Source: Ariolimax columbianus (lineage: Eukaryota; Mollusca; Gastropoda; Stylommatophora; Arionidae). From it: DNA of 64,000 bases. Position numbers and translations under genes: made by a program. How positions within the stretch are numbered: the stretch's first letter is position 1; every line of letters begins with the position of its first letter. Location of the stretch: positions 31,135,921 through 31,199,920 of the forward strand of contig JAVGWX010000025.1 of NCBI GenBank assembly GCA_036924085.1, written 5' to 3'. Positions 43,901 to 55,059 of this stretch are shown piece by piece. The notes beneath the pieces are model-generated. The model did not search any database. It was not told the origin of the DNA and worked only from the letters and a program-made list of their open reading frames with translations.

Positions 43901-44661
43901 TGAATGTGATAGTTAAAGATCTGGCTGGAGCCTTCATCCTTAAGCTTGAAAGCCAACTGGCTCCATATCTGACTGGGGCTTTGTCAAATCCCACAGAAGC
44001 CATGCTGGCGGATACGGCTTCAGCCCCAGTCCATAACATGAGTTCCGAAAGGACTCTTGGTATGATGGATGCTTTATGGCGGAGAGCTCCCAATGCAACC
44101 CTTGGTTTCATAGACGGAAAGGTAAAAGGGATTCAGAATAAAACGCTTGAGTGGTTGGAAACATTCTCCGACTCCGAGCAGTGGGATCTGATTCATTTTG
44201 CCATTAGTCATGGAGCCACTATGAGGTTGCAGCGGGCAGAGAGAGTGGAGGCTGCAGATGAAATTCGTGTCGCAAGACAGCAGCTGATAGCACAGAAAAA
44301 AGATATGAGTGTTAGGAATAAGTTTCAGAGACTGATAGAGCAAGGAATTGTTAAGGAAGAACCAATCTTAAATTTACATATGTTTAAAAAGTTGGACACA
44401 ACTGTGAAAAATAAGTTACAGTTATTCATTAACAATTTTTCTTCTATTATAGGAAGTGAACTCCAACATGTATGGCATGATAAAGGCACAGATGTTGTGT
44501 ATCAAGAAAAAGTCAAGTCGATCAAGAACAGGAAAAAACGAGGCCAGAGCATTGTCTGCTTGACCTGTACAGGTCCACGTCATTCAGCAGAGGATGATTT
44601 CAACATGACAGTGGCGCAGTTCCTTGTTGACTTTGCCAAAGGAGACCTCACATTTGCATGA
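41000..44661 (+). CDS. DDE-like transposase or transposase-derived protein (~1105 aa, three coding exons)
   Basis: Coding exons 41000-43074, 43251-43575 and 43744-44661 join in frame: donor GTAAAA and acceptor 'aattccag' complete an Arg codon, and donor GTAAGT and acceptor 'ctctgtacag' join in phase 0. The result is ~1105 aa with no stop. The N-terminus (5-~270) holds two copies of a ~115-residue module 140 residues apart (K-KCV-DLKA-LACF ... LSTxWDSLxLLxQQPFPV). Residues ~275-450 are Lys/Glu/Gln-rich and likely coiled coil. The C-terminal core has LAWDATSLKG (D538), STLTDRAKVNH (D619), CNVH (C644-H647) and MSSERTLG (E902). This D-D-CxxH-E order is that of RNase-H-fold transposases with a CxxH insertion (hAT-like layouts); assigning D, D and E is inference. 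Related uncharacterised proteins occur in fish and invertebrates, from memory. It may be an active transposase or domesticated. Confidence 0.8.
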
Positions 44662-44664
44662 TTT

Positions 44665-44670
44665 ATTAAA
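44665..44670 (+). terminator. possible polyadenylation signal ATTAAA
   Basis: ATTAAA four bases after the stop codon of the DDE-like gene. It is a common variant signal but very near the stop; no canonical AATAAA was seen nearby. Confidence 0.25.
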
Positions 44671-45212
44671 TTATGTTCCTTGGAAAAACTGTAGATAGAT
44701 TCTTATTTATAACAACTGTTTTTATAGATACAATTTTCCAAATTATTTGACAATAGATGGAACTTCCTCCAGATGATGGTGATGTAATCTTAGCTGATTT
44801 CGCTCTCTTGGTACATCAAGTACGAATAATCAACTTTAATTAATTTGCAAGTATGTTCCAGGAACCTTCTGTAAGTATATTCTATTTGTGTGTTACATAG
44901 CAATTTTAAAACTTTTTTTGGTTAGCTCTTTGAGGACGTGCATTTTCTGTCGCTGTTTTATATTTATCATATTACGTGGAAAATATAAACATATCACTTT
45001 TTATCAAATAGTCAAAAACATGCAAAAACAAAACTACACAACAATTAACATATCAGACTTACCAAATAACGACTGTTAATCCAAATGTTTTTTTATCTGT
45101 GACACACTTGTTTGTAAACTACATCCATTAATGAATTTAACTGCATATCATACATGCCTCCTGTTAAATTTGTGTGATAATATTTTCTATGTTAAATTTA
45201 TCAGTTGTGTCC

Positions 45213-45330
45213 AGATTACAACATGCCAGTTACTCATTCTTTCAGACAAGGATTACAACATGCTAGTTACTCATTCGGAAAAAGATTACGACATGCCGGT
45301 AACTCATTCAGAAAAAGGATTACGACATGC
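45213..45330. repeat. ~35-bp tandem repeat in the transposon 3' region
   Basis: 'gattacaacatgccagttac' with 'tcattcagaaaaag' recurs three to four times with substitutions. Confidence 0.7.
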
Positions 45331-46084
45331 AGGTGACACAGTTCCTTACTATTTTGTTTTTGACGATGCCACATTTGAATATCCAACTGTAACATGTAAG
45401 TATATTCCATGGACCTTCTGTAAGTATATTTCTAATATTCTTTTCATTTCTAACAATGTATATTCCAAAATCTTCTTAAAACTTGGGGGGTGGGGTGTGT
45501 GTGTGTTAAATTTGTGTAATAATTTGTTCTGTATACTTATTCTACAAGCATTTGATTGAAATAACAGCATACAATGAATGTATTGGTGCTCCTCTCAAAA
45601 AGACGGTAAAAACGATATATCACATGTGGTGTAACATGAAGAAACAAAATAATGCAACATTATTTTAGTTGCGAATTATGCAAATGAGGTCGCCATTTTG
45701 AATATTAATTAGTTCCTGCCTTTTTGAAAAGTCATGCAATTACCGCCATCGGTTGTATATTGTTCTCCCGAATATAAAAATGTATGGTTTTACAGGTGTT
45801 CTGTCATGAATAGCTGAGATAATCGGCATATTATCCACTCCACTCTGCTTTTCGGATACAAGTTTTCATAGACCTTATTTTTAATGTTTCTCTATAAACC
45901 CTTTGCGGACTTTTAAGCTAAATTAAATATATAAAAAATCATAACTTTCGTGGCAGTCGACATAGAGACTTGGTTGATACATCATTGGATTGCATTTTTC
46001 TGGGGCTTTCTAACAGTTGTATTTATAATGCTGTAGAGTTAATTTGAAAATTCCACTAAAGTACTAGTAATAAGTATACAGTAA

Positions 46085-46880
46085 TACACTACAACATCAG
46101 GGCAAAAGCATCAAGTGCTTTGTTGAGTCAGGCTTCCTAGGGAAGGCCATCTGTGGTGGTGACCCCAATACTCCAGCTGGAGTGAAGAAAAGAACAACCA
46201 TGGCATATTTCTGCTGTTGGCTTATGATAATTTATTTCACGTTCTGACTATGTCTGCAATGATAGACAAGTGAGTCGGGCACGGCGGTTTTGTGCTGCTT
46301 TTAGTTTAGAACTAAGTTCTCTAGCGGCTCAACACTTTTCTCTACCAAGCTATAAACTGAAATACAACTTTACAGTAGAAGAGGACAGCGCAACCAAGAA
46401 GGTAACTGGTTATCCGACCCAAAAATGTATGCCAAATGACAATGAGGTCTCTAACACTTCTAGTCTAAAGACAAGCCACACGCTGACACACTCACTGACA
46501 GGCGACACGCTGTCTAGTCACTTTGTGAGGTAATCACGAACAGTAAATGATAGTAAAAAGCTCACGTCATTCTGTATTTACCTGGTACTCTCTTTGTCCC
46601 TTTCACAACCTGGATCCATCCTTAGCACAACACTTTTCTGACGAGACCAGACAACATAAACAAAACAGCGACTCGCTCAAATCTTCCAATGGTTATCTTT
46701 CCGCCATTTTAAAAGGGTTGTGGCTGTGGCTCGGCTCTCATTTAATGGAAAGCTAGTCGTACTTCACTTTACTTCTTTATACTAGTTTAGAAGGCTATAC
46801 AGAGTTTGCATAAAACTAGTTTGTTCCACTTTACTTAAACTAAAAATAACTGTATCCATCCATTCTATTTTGTCATTTAT
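46085..46880. other. unassigned interval with one short open frame
   Basis: An 87-codon frame at 46270-46533 has no recognisable motif and no splice context. The interval is slightly GC-richer than neighbours and resembles a promoter-like or retroelement leader, but nothing decides between these. Confidence 0.3.
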
Positions 46881-47333
46881 TAATTGACCTTGCCCGCATT
46901 ACTTAATGCGGAAATGAATTCCAAGCATTCACCACTCTCTGACAAAAACTTTTCGTCATAATTCATCTGAACCTGTCGTTAATTAATTTGAAGCTATATC
47001 CTCTTATTCTTATAGGCGGTTGTACATTGAATAAAGTGGTATAGTATAAGTTATTCTTTTAATCGATTATAATAGAAACTTGTATTAAGTTACCTCGAAT
47101 TCTGTTCAGTTTTTCTGAGTCTTTTCTCCAAACTATAATTATGGAATTCCACTATCAGTTTTGTCGCTCTTCTTTGTATCCTTTCCTGCATGTCTATATC
47201 CCCGCTACGATAAGGACTCGACACCGGAGCACAGCACTCTAATTTAGTTCCCTCCAATGCTTTATACAGTTTGACTATCACTTCCTTGATCCTATGTGTA
47301 ATGTTTCTTTTTAATCATACTCAATATTGCATT

Positions 47334-49332
47334 TTAACGGTATAACTATTGATCTCGTCCATAAGTCCGGCCAGTTTCCTGTTGCCCATATTTTGTTGCA
47401 GATGTGTGTCAGGCCTTCCACCACTACCTCTCCACCTGCTTGTAAGAGCTCTGCTAGTATATTGTCTACGCCGGCCGCCTTCCCTCTTCTCAATGTCTTT
47501 ACCGCTGCAATTACCTCTTCCTTCGTTATCAGTTGGTTATCTTCTATATTTGTTGGTGTTGGGGGGATTGTTTTCTCAGGTTCGTTTCGCCCTTCATAGT
47601 TATATAGCTCGGAACAGTACTCTGCACCTCGTGCCAGTTCGTCATTTTCCTCAATAAAGCACTTGCCGCTTTTATTATGGATCATAAGGTTCCTGCCCTG
47701 TCTTGGTGTTACCAGTTCTTTGACAACCTTGTATGCTCCTTTAGCACCATTTCTGTTTAGTCTCTCTTCGATGTTTGTGCATTGCTCGCATATCCACGCT
47801 TCTTTCGCCCCTCTCATCTTTTGTTGTATGGCTTTCTTGACCTCTTTATAACTGCCGACCTCCTCCGGTGGGTGATTGTGTTTTTTCAGCGACCTTCTTT
47901 TATCACAAAGGTCTAGAATGTCTTTGGTCACCCATCGCTTCTTTTTTGTTTAGTGGCATCCCAGGATCTCTGTTGCAGTATCTATGAGAGCTGGTTTAAG
48001 AGACTCTGTAACTGTATCTGTATCCAGTCCCTCTCTGAGAACCAACAGTGGCGCAAATCTCCCTCCCACCCTTGCTTGGAACACTTCGGTGATTTTTGGG
48101 TCCATTAGTTTGTCCAGGTCAAACTTTAGCCTGGTCACATCCTTCTTTGCGACTCCCTTCAATCGCAGACGGATGGTCATCATAACCAGATCGTGGTCGC
48201 TTCATATATCAGCTCCTGGGAAACGTCTTGTTTTGTCGGTGTTGATGCTCAATTGGAACATCCTCTGGACCAGAATATAGTCAATCTGGCTGTGCACTTC
48301 CTTGCTTGGGTTATGCCATGTCCAGTGTCTCGACGGCTTGTTTAACCCAAACGTATTTACCACCAACAGCTGGTTGCATCTTGCAAATTCTAGGAGTCTG
48401 AGGGCCCGGTCATTGGTTTCTTTATTTCCGTATGGGCCACGTGTTCCCCTCCAGTCGTGGACTGCATCTTCTCCAATTTTTGCATTTCAATCACCCTGGA
48501 CTACCAATATGTCTTTTTTTGGTGTTTCGTGTATCATACTTTGAAGTTGATCATAGAATGCCTCTATTTGACAATCTTCGTAGTTTGCAGTGGGTGCGTA
48601 GCACTGTATTATGGTAATATTAAACGGTGCTGCCTTTAGCCGTTAGATGATAAAACGGCTAGATATTGGACGGCAACCCAATATGCACCTGGCTGTGTCT
48701 TTATGCACCAGTATCCCCACTCCATGTAAATGTTTGTCCTTCCTGCCACTGAAATAGATCTTGTACCCTCCTACGTGGTAAACTCTCCAAAGCTTTTCCA
48801 TCGAGCCTCGCATGTCCCACCGGTAGTTCTCCATCTCGTGCGTTAGCTCATTGATTTTGCCACATGGGTTCAGTGTTCTAACATTGAACGTACCTATTGT
48901 GAGCTTGTCTTTCCTCAGATTGATGGTTCCACCAGTAGCACACTTATGGCCTCCGACCTGGTGTGGGACGGCAGGCGCGGTCATTGTTAACCCAAGCTGC
49001 GACCGAGCCGGTATGTTTGATTGTGGTTGTGTCCTCATGTATGAATCTTGGGCGGTTTTCTCTTGGCGGAGCCCATCTCCTCTCCAAGTCGATGCGGGCC
49101 AACATCTACATCTGACCTGGAGGAGTCCATCTCCCAAGGCGAGCCATTGTCTCTTTTTCCCACAGCCTCGCGGCCATAGTTTCCCATTGTGCACCACTTG
49201 GAGGTGAGGTTGACTTGTGTGTTCGCTTTATCGGCAGGCTGCTCATTTCACTTTTTGCTCCTCAGAAGAAGGACTAGCCGACCCCGACATCGCTAAGTTG
49301 CGATGCCGAGCGCAAAACACACTATTGCACAC
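47334..49332 (-). pseudogene. LINE E 5' UTR, endonuclease and start of RT (inverted)
   Basis: Read leftwards from 49332: leader with 'gcgctcggcatcgcaac', then the endonuclease start near 48920-48780 (TIGTFNVRTLNPCGKINELT), HGVGILVHKDT near 48720, further endonuclease pieces around 48180-47950, then 47931-47334 open with KDILDLCDKRRSLKKHNHPP, EEVIAAVKTLRRGKAAGVDNI (RT motif 0/1 region) and WTRSIVIPL. A stop near 47946 and several frameshifts in 48200-48640 break it. Confidence 0.8.
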
Positions 49333-50680
49333 CTGGAAATCTAAATCTGTGCCAAAATTACAGAACAATAAGCCTCATCAGCCACCCTAGCAAGGTCATG
49401 CTTAGATTAATCCTCGACCGATTGAAACCCCAAGCAGAGAACATCATTGCCGAGGAGCAAGCAGGGTTCAGACAGGGAAGAAGCACTACAGAAAAGATAT
49501 TTAATTTAAGGCTGCTAAGTGAGAAATATCTAGAACAGCAGCAAACACTGTATCATGTGTTTGTGGATTTTAAGAAGGCGTTTGATAGGGTATGGCATAA
49601 AGCGCTTTGGGCAACCATGACGATGTATAATATCAACGGAAATATTATAACGGTCCTTGAACACCTGTATGACAAGGTGTTTAGCGCAGTTCTTGTGAAT
49701 GGGAGGCGAGGAGACTGGTTTCGCTCATCAGTTGGTGTGAGACAGGGGTGTACACTCTCTCCAACTCTTTTCAATATATTCCTTGAAGGAAATATGACTG
49801 GCATTTGGAGGTCACGTTGGTACTGTCAAGATAGGGGGGGGGGGGGGGGGCCCGAACGATTACCAACCTTCGTTTTGCAGATGATATCGACGGGTTGGTG
49901 GGTTCAGAAGCAGAACTCCGGCAATGGTTCAGAAGACTCGATGAAACAGCTCTTGACTATGGTATGGAGATAAACGCTGGAAAGACAAAATTAATGACCA
50001 ACAACGCCACGGGCTTCAACAGCAGGATAAAAGCCAACGGTCAGAAACTCGAAGTGGTTGGCCGTTTTAAATATCTTGGGTCGATTCTCAGTGATGAAGA
50101 ATCAAAATGTGAGGTGTTGGCCAGAATAGCACAGACACTAGCGGCGCTTGCACGGCGTAACAAAATCTGGCAAGATAAACGGTTAGCACTACGCACGAAA
50201 ATCAGATTAATGCGTACACTGGTCGTGTCAATATTCCTCTATGCGTGTGAGACATGGACAGTTACAGCTGACCTTCAACGAAGGATACAGGCCTTGGAGA
50301 TGAAATGTTTTCGAAAACTTTTAAACGTCACCTACAAAGATCGAGTTACAAATGAGGAAATACGAGATAGAATTACAACAACAATAGGGCCTTTCGAAGA
50401 TCTCTTGGCAACTGTCAAAAGAAGGAAACTCACTTGGTACGGTCACAGATCGAGATCAAATGGTCTTGCAAAAACACAATCCTCCACGGAAAGGTGCTTG
50501 GTAGACGACGAAGAGGCCAGCCCAAAAAGAGATGGGAGGACAACATAAAAGAATGGACCAGTCTCCGACCAGAAGAATCACAGGCAGCGGCATCTGACAG
50601 TGAGGGGTGGCGTGGTGTTGTGGGGATGTGTGCCCAAACGACCTCACCGGTTATGGGATGACCTGACCTGACCTGCTGAC
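49333..50680 (+). pseudogene. LINE E reverse transcriptase 3' half
   Basis: The open stretch 49398-49850 carries EEQAGFRQGRSTTEKIFNLR, FVDFKKAFDRVWH and VGVRQGCTLSPTLFNIFLE. A poly-G run near 49838-49850 marks a frameshift, and the palm motif reads LRFADDIDGL across the shifted frame near 49870-49900. 49895-50548 continues with EINAGKTKLMTN, RFKYLGSILS, FLYACETWTV, KLLNVTYKDRVTNEEIRDRI and KRRKLTWYGH. One further frameshift lies near 50440. Apart from these it is well kept, so the insertion is not very old. Confidence 0.82.
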
Positions 50681-50963
50681 CAATATCGCATTAGCTTTTT
50701 TCTTTGCCACCTGAACTTGCTCAGGCCCTTTATTTGTATGATCTATTTTAACACCTAGGTTCCTATACTTTGTTTTCCTCTTGCTAATATTGTTCTCTTC
50801 CTTAGTGGATCTTTCCATGTTGATGTAAGTAAATAGCCCCTTTTCAGTCATGTCTGAATATAGGTAGGTGCGATTTATGTGGATGACTGTATATGTATTT
50901 ACATTACACTCCATCTGCCAGCTCTCAGATCATTTTTTAATCATATCTAAATCCGATTTGGTG

Positions 50964-52680
50964 TGCAATGGTGTGTTTGCGCTCGGCATCGCAACCCAGC
51001 GATGTCAGGGTCGGCTAGCTCTTCTTCTAGGGGGGGGGGGGCGTAAGTGAAATGAGTAGCCTGTTGATAAAGGGAACAAGTCAATCTTACCTTCAAGTGG
51101 TGCACACTGGGAAGCTATGGCCACGAGGCTGGCTGCAGGTAAACGAGGCAATGGCTCGCCTGGGGAGAATTACTCCTCCAGATCAGTTGCAGATATTGTT
51201 CGAGAGGAATTGCAGGTCTCAGACAGTTGGTCCAAATGCTTGGCTGATAAGCCAATGGTGCAAGGCTACCATCTGATCCGGAATCCCGCCCTAAATCTCA
51301 ACACCACTGCGACGGGAGGCAACGATATGGTTGGGACCTGGGGCTCGCGTCTCAGCCCGACCCGATCGAGCCGCAGAAAGAGGTCTCTGATCCGCCGATC
51401 AAAGCGGGCGGGAAGCTGCTCGATATTCACCCCATACGGCGTTGAGGTGTGAAACCAATAGTAGAAGACTTAGTTCTCGGTCGGGGTGTCGTAAGCAGTA
51501 GAGCAGCCACCTCACTGCGAACTGTTGAGACTCAATCCTTGATCATGAAATATGTCCGCACACCAGGCTAACAACATCTCCGTGCCATGACCAGGCTTGT
51601 CCCCTGGTTAAATGCACTCCTGCTTTGCTCTTTACCCCTGTCTGCTATCAGTCATCCCAATGGACGCAGAAGAGATGCAGGCCAGCGGACATTGCACCTG
51701 CTGCCCTATTGAGACAACCTCCCATGTGGCGGGGAATGCTAGGCGTACCATCACTGCAGATGAGCCGAAAAAAAAGGAGCAAGGAGATACCTCACTCACA
51801 TGCATATGCTACGTTTCTGGCAGGACGTGACGATCCTGGGACACAGACACACTGGACTGCCTCTCTTCCAAGATACTTGAAAAACTAGTACATACAGTCC
51901 ATTATATCATATCATATCATTGCCACACCCTAAGAGAGACAACTCTGACCAAAAACAACTGCTGCCTTGCAGATAGGCTGGGGACAGTCAAAGGCTAAGA
52001 AGGGCATCCCTACAGAAACGCCTGTTGAAATCGGATGTACTGGGCGACGGGCTTAACAAAGTAACACAGTGCAACGTATATCGCTGTAACCAGCGTACGA
52101 AGAAGAAGAAGAAGATGCAGATGTTGGCCCGCACCGGCTTGGAGAGGAGACGGGCTCCGCCAAGATTCACCCACAAAGACACATTCACAACCAACTATAC
52201 CGGCTCGGTCGCAGCCCGGGTTAACAATGACCACTCCTGCCATCCCACACTAGGCCGGAGGTGATAAGTGTGCAACTGGTGGAACCATAAAGCTGAGGAA
52301 GGGCAAGCTCACAATAGGAAGATGGAATGTCAGAACACTGAACGGATGTGGTAAAATCAATGAGCCAATACCCGAGACGAAGAACTACCCGTGGGACATC
52401 CTGGATATATGCAATGCTAGATGGAAAACTTTGACGAGTTTACTACGGAGGAGGGTCACAAGTTCTATTTCAGCGGCAGGGAGGACAAACATATACATGA
52501 AGTGGGGATACTGGTACATAAAGACACAACTATATGCATATTGGGGAGCCGTGTAATATCTAGCCGATCTTACAGCTAAAGGCAGCACCGTTTAATATTA
52601 CGACAATGCAGTGCTACGCACCCACTGCAGACTATGAAGATTGTTGAATAGAGGCATTCTATTATCAACTTCAGAGATGG
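50964..52680 (+). mobile_element. LINE family E 5' fragment, interrupted by a 917-bp retroposon
   Basis: 50964-51198 is the 5' leader ('gtgtgtttgcgctcggcatcgc'). It resumes at 52116 with 'gcagatgttggcccgcaccg', the leader end, and an endonuclease start near 52300 (TLRIGRWNVRTLNGCGKINE). Endonuclease remnants continue to about 52680. The 3' part is absent. Confidence 0.78.
51199..52115 (+). mobile_element. 917-bp non-autonomous retroposon with LINE-A-like tail
   Basis: Flanked by 'tgcagatRttg' at 51188-51198 and 52116-52126 inside a LINE E leader. It ends 'ccagcgtacgaagaagaagaag', the same end as LINE family A (CAGCGTACGAAGAAG). The short open frames inside have no recognised motif. Sequence near 52020-52050 ('gaaatcggatgtactggg') parallels the SINE body ('gaagtcggatgtgttgga'). 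Confidence 0.72.
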
Positions 52681-52689
52681 TAACAGGTT

Positions 52690-53180
52690 GAATCAAAAGA
52701 GGCCTGGGACACTTTCAATGTGTCCTCCAGTGATTTTGTTAGTGTCCATGTCTTACCACCTTAACACATCACAGGGAACACAGTGGGATTTAAGAAAGAG
52801 GATCGTAGATATTGGCAACCGTCCAGTATAGTATAGTTCAGCCCGCACATCGACGTTTTGTCAGTTCAGGTTCCAGGTCATTTTCCATATTGAGAAGGCG
52901 CCCAAGATAGATGTACTCGTTGACATCCTCTAATCACACCACGCCAATGAAGATGGTATCACAATTGCCGAAATTATTGCTCACTGCTTTGGTCCTTTAG
53001 TCATTCATCTCCAGTCCCGCTTTGCTGCACTCGCCATCGAGTAGTTGGTTGGCTTCTGCTGCTGATTCTGTGATGAGCACTATGTCATCCACAACTCGAA
53101 GATATTGAGGCGTCTGCCGTCAATATGGATGCCAAAGATGTCTCAGTTACATCGGTTGATGACTGATTCCAGACTGATTC
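52690..53180 (-). mobile_element. LINE RT palm fragment, antisense
   Basis: The minus strand gives, in shifting frames, FGIHIDGRRLN, a DDIVLI palm remnant, AAEANQLLDGECSKAGLEMN and EYIYLGRLLNMENDLEPE. Order and wording match LINE RT motifs C to E. Confidence 0.6.
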
Positions 53181-53591
53181 CTATACGCAAGAAAATGAAC
53201 GCTAACGAATTACTTTTATGTGCATATTACATTCCAATGATTATATTTTATATGGCAATTTGTTGTTTTCTTCTTCCTTTTGTTAGGTGAAGTTTTCTTG
53301 ACGTTCTTCAGTGGTGCTTGGATTCTGTTCAAGATTTTGATCTGGCAACCCCGGTCATGATGCCAAACAAGATGGCGTCCAAAGATTCATTGATGTTCTT
53401 GCCGTCGCAAACAAAATGTTGTATCTGGAGATTTAAACTAGCATCCATAAATATTACCTAATCAACTTTTCACAATTTTTAATGAGTAAGTTTTCATTTC
53501 AAGCTTATTATTTAGGGGAAGGCATTTGTGCCAAGTCGCTCACGTCAGAGTGAGATAAAACAATTTTAATGATTTATAATTTAAATTATTT

Positions 53592-53750
53592 ATTATTATT
53601 ACAAACTTGAAATGATTTATCTTACTTAACCTTATCATAAATTTTATTATTACAAACTTGAAATGATTTATCTTACTTAACCTTATCATAAATTTTATTA
53701 TTACAAACTTGAAATGATTTATCTTACTTAACCTTATCATAAATTTTATG
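53592..53750. repeat. 51-bp tandem repeat, three copies
   Basis: 'acttgaaatgatttatctta' and 'cttaaccttatcataaattt' recur with exact 51-bp spacing. Confidence 0.9.
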
Positions 53751-53869
53751 AAATTATGATGTTGGCACTAATGGTTATATAATAGTAATACTGAACAATG
53801 CTCGACGTTCACATCGTGTACACCTGCAGTGGTTCGATAAATGTCCAGGTCAAGGACTCAAGATGACAT

Positions 53870-54480
53870 ACTTTTAAGTTTTATTCATCCAAAACTGCTG
53901 TTTTATATTAGAGACCTGTTAGCAAAACCATTAGCTAGATCTATATTATGTTCTCAATCACTTGCAAAAGGCATTGTTCCAGGAGATTGGAAAGATCCAA
54001 GGGTGATCCCCTTTTTCAAAAAGGGCAAAAAATCAGATCCAGCAAATTATGGACCAGTGAGTTTAACGAGCACAGTCTGTAAATTGACAATTTAATTGTT
54101 AGAGTTAATAATTAAAAAAGACATTGTAATGCATTTAGACAAGTTTAATCTAATCAGAAATAGGCAGAATGGGTTTTAATAGAGGGAGATTGTGCTTAAA
54201 AAATCTATTGGAATTCTTGGAGGAGGTTACTAAAATGATAGATAAAGGAGAGCCAGTGGATGTTATTTGTCTAGATTTTTTGAAAGGCCTTTGATAGAGT
54301 AGCTCATCAAAGATTGTTTGGGAATTGAACATTTTTTAACAGGAAGAAGACAGATGGGCATAAATAAGGAGTACTCTTAGTGCTGTGAAGTAAAAAGTGG
54401 AGTGCCACAGGGCTCAGTTTTGGGACAAATTTTGTTCTTGATATATATTAACGTTCTGTAGAAACTTTAAGCCACTAGAA
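53870..54480 (+). mobile_element. L2/CR1-like LINE RT N-terminal region
   Basis: Reads LAKGIVPGDWKDPRVIPFFKKGKKSDPANY, then VSLTSTVCK, LEFLEEVTKMIDKGEPVDVI and CLDFLKGL. This is the classic start of an L2/CR1 RT (G-x-VPxDWKxAxVxPIFKKGxKxDPxNYRPVSLTS). Stops follow from 54093. Confidence 0.8.
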
Positions 54481-54577
54481 AAATAAACGTAGACCTATAG
54501 GCCTCGTGGTAGAAGTGGAACAACTCAGTCAGAAATATAAGTGCACATATATTGACAATTTGTGTTATCTCATGCAG

Positions 54578-54626
54578 GTCTGAGAATGGACTCTAGTATC
54601 TTTGGACTGAAACAAGAAGACACAAG
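54578..54626 (+). CDS. candidate first coding exon with LKQE motif
   Basis: A 49-nt exon between acceptor 'gttatctcatgcag' and donor GTATGTG. The ATG at 54584 has a good context (AGA-ATG-G) and reads MDSSIFGLKQEDT, ending two bases into a codon. The next candidate exon (57305-57413) starts with one base and completes Ser. LKQE fits the psi-K-x-E SUMO-acceptor consensus. The call rests on splice signals and phase agreement with three further exons; no homologue is recognised. Confidence 0.5.
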
Positions 54627-55059
54627 GTATGTGTACATTTGTGATGCACATCAGCCAGATCAGAAAGATTGTTGTTGTGTTAGGTGTGATAATAATTATT
54701 AGTTGCACCATTGATACACTTATCTCGATTAAAGAGGGTTGTGCATGCAGATAGCAACTTCAACATTTGCAACAAATTGCGATAGAAATCACCAATACAG
54801 CAGTACACCAAGTGATATGATGCAGCGTGCCTATATGAAGCCAGTGCTAGCCAAATGCTCTGTATGGGGGTCAAATGGAAAGGGGGTCAAAGCAGGCTCA
54901 AGGAGAATGGATGCACATTTAGGACAAGAATGGAGACTTGATGAGAAGGATATATCAAGGAAGTGAACGGAATATGTGACAAACAATCACGATTTAAAGA
55001 AATTCCCAGCATTCTCAGATCATTAGTAGAGAATTTGATAAACGATATGAGCAAAGGGA

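Larger units (their letters stand above)
39862..46081 (+). mobile_element. putative 6.2-kb DDE DNA transposon with a spliced transposase gene
   Basis: Imperfect inverted termini: the left end reads CAGTATACT, then ACTAGT, then GTACTTTAGCG (39862-39891). The right end, reverse-complemented, reads CTGTATACT, then ACTAGT, then ACTTTAGTGG (46053-46081), with small indels between blocks. Inside are a TATA promoter, one non-coding and three coding exons, and ~1.4 kb of AT-rich 3' sequence. No certain target duplication was seen. The superfamily is not identified. Confidence 0.6.
47334..50680 (+). mobile_element. LINE family E, 3.35 kb, with inverted 5' half
   Basis: Flanked by 'caatatYgcatt' at 47322-47333 and 50681-50692 (one mismatch). 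49333-50680 is the 3' half in plus orientation; 47334-49332 is the 5' half in minus orientation. The minus half ends at WTRSIVIPL and the plus half starts at GNLNLCQNYRTISL, which are adjacent in the protein of such LINEs. The tail is (ACCTG)n. Stops and frameshifts exist in both halves. Confidence 0.88.
46880..50965 (-). mobile_element. L2/CR1-like LINE fragment, interrupted by LINE E
   Basis: The minus strand from 50965 to 50693 reads SDLDMIKK, WSESWQMECNVN and YRNLGVKIDHTNKGPEQVQVAKKKANAIL. It resumes at 47321 with EVIVKLYKALEGTKLE, ERIQRRATKLIVEF and EKRLRKT. The two parts make one RT thumb region split by the insertion at 47334-50680. Confidence 0.75.

Noticed and set aside
46270..46533. 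87-codon frame as a possible gene
   Set aside because: No motif, promoter or splice evidence; kept only as an unassigned interval.
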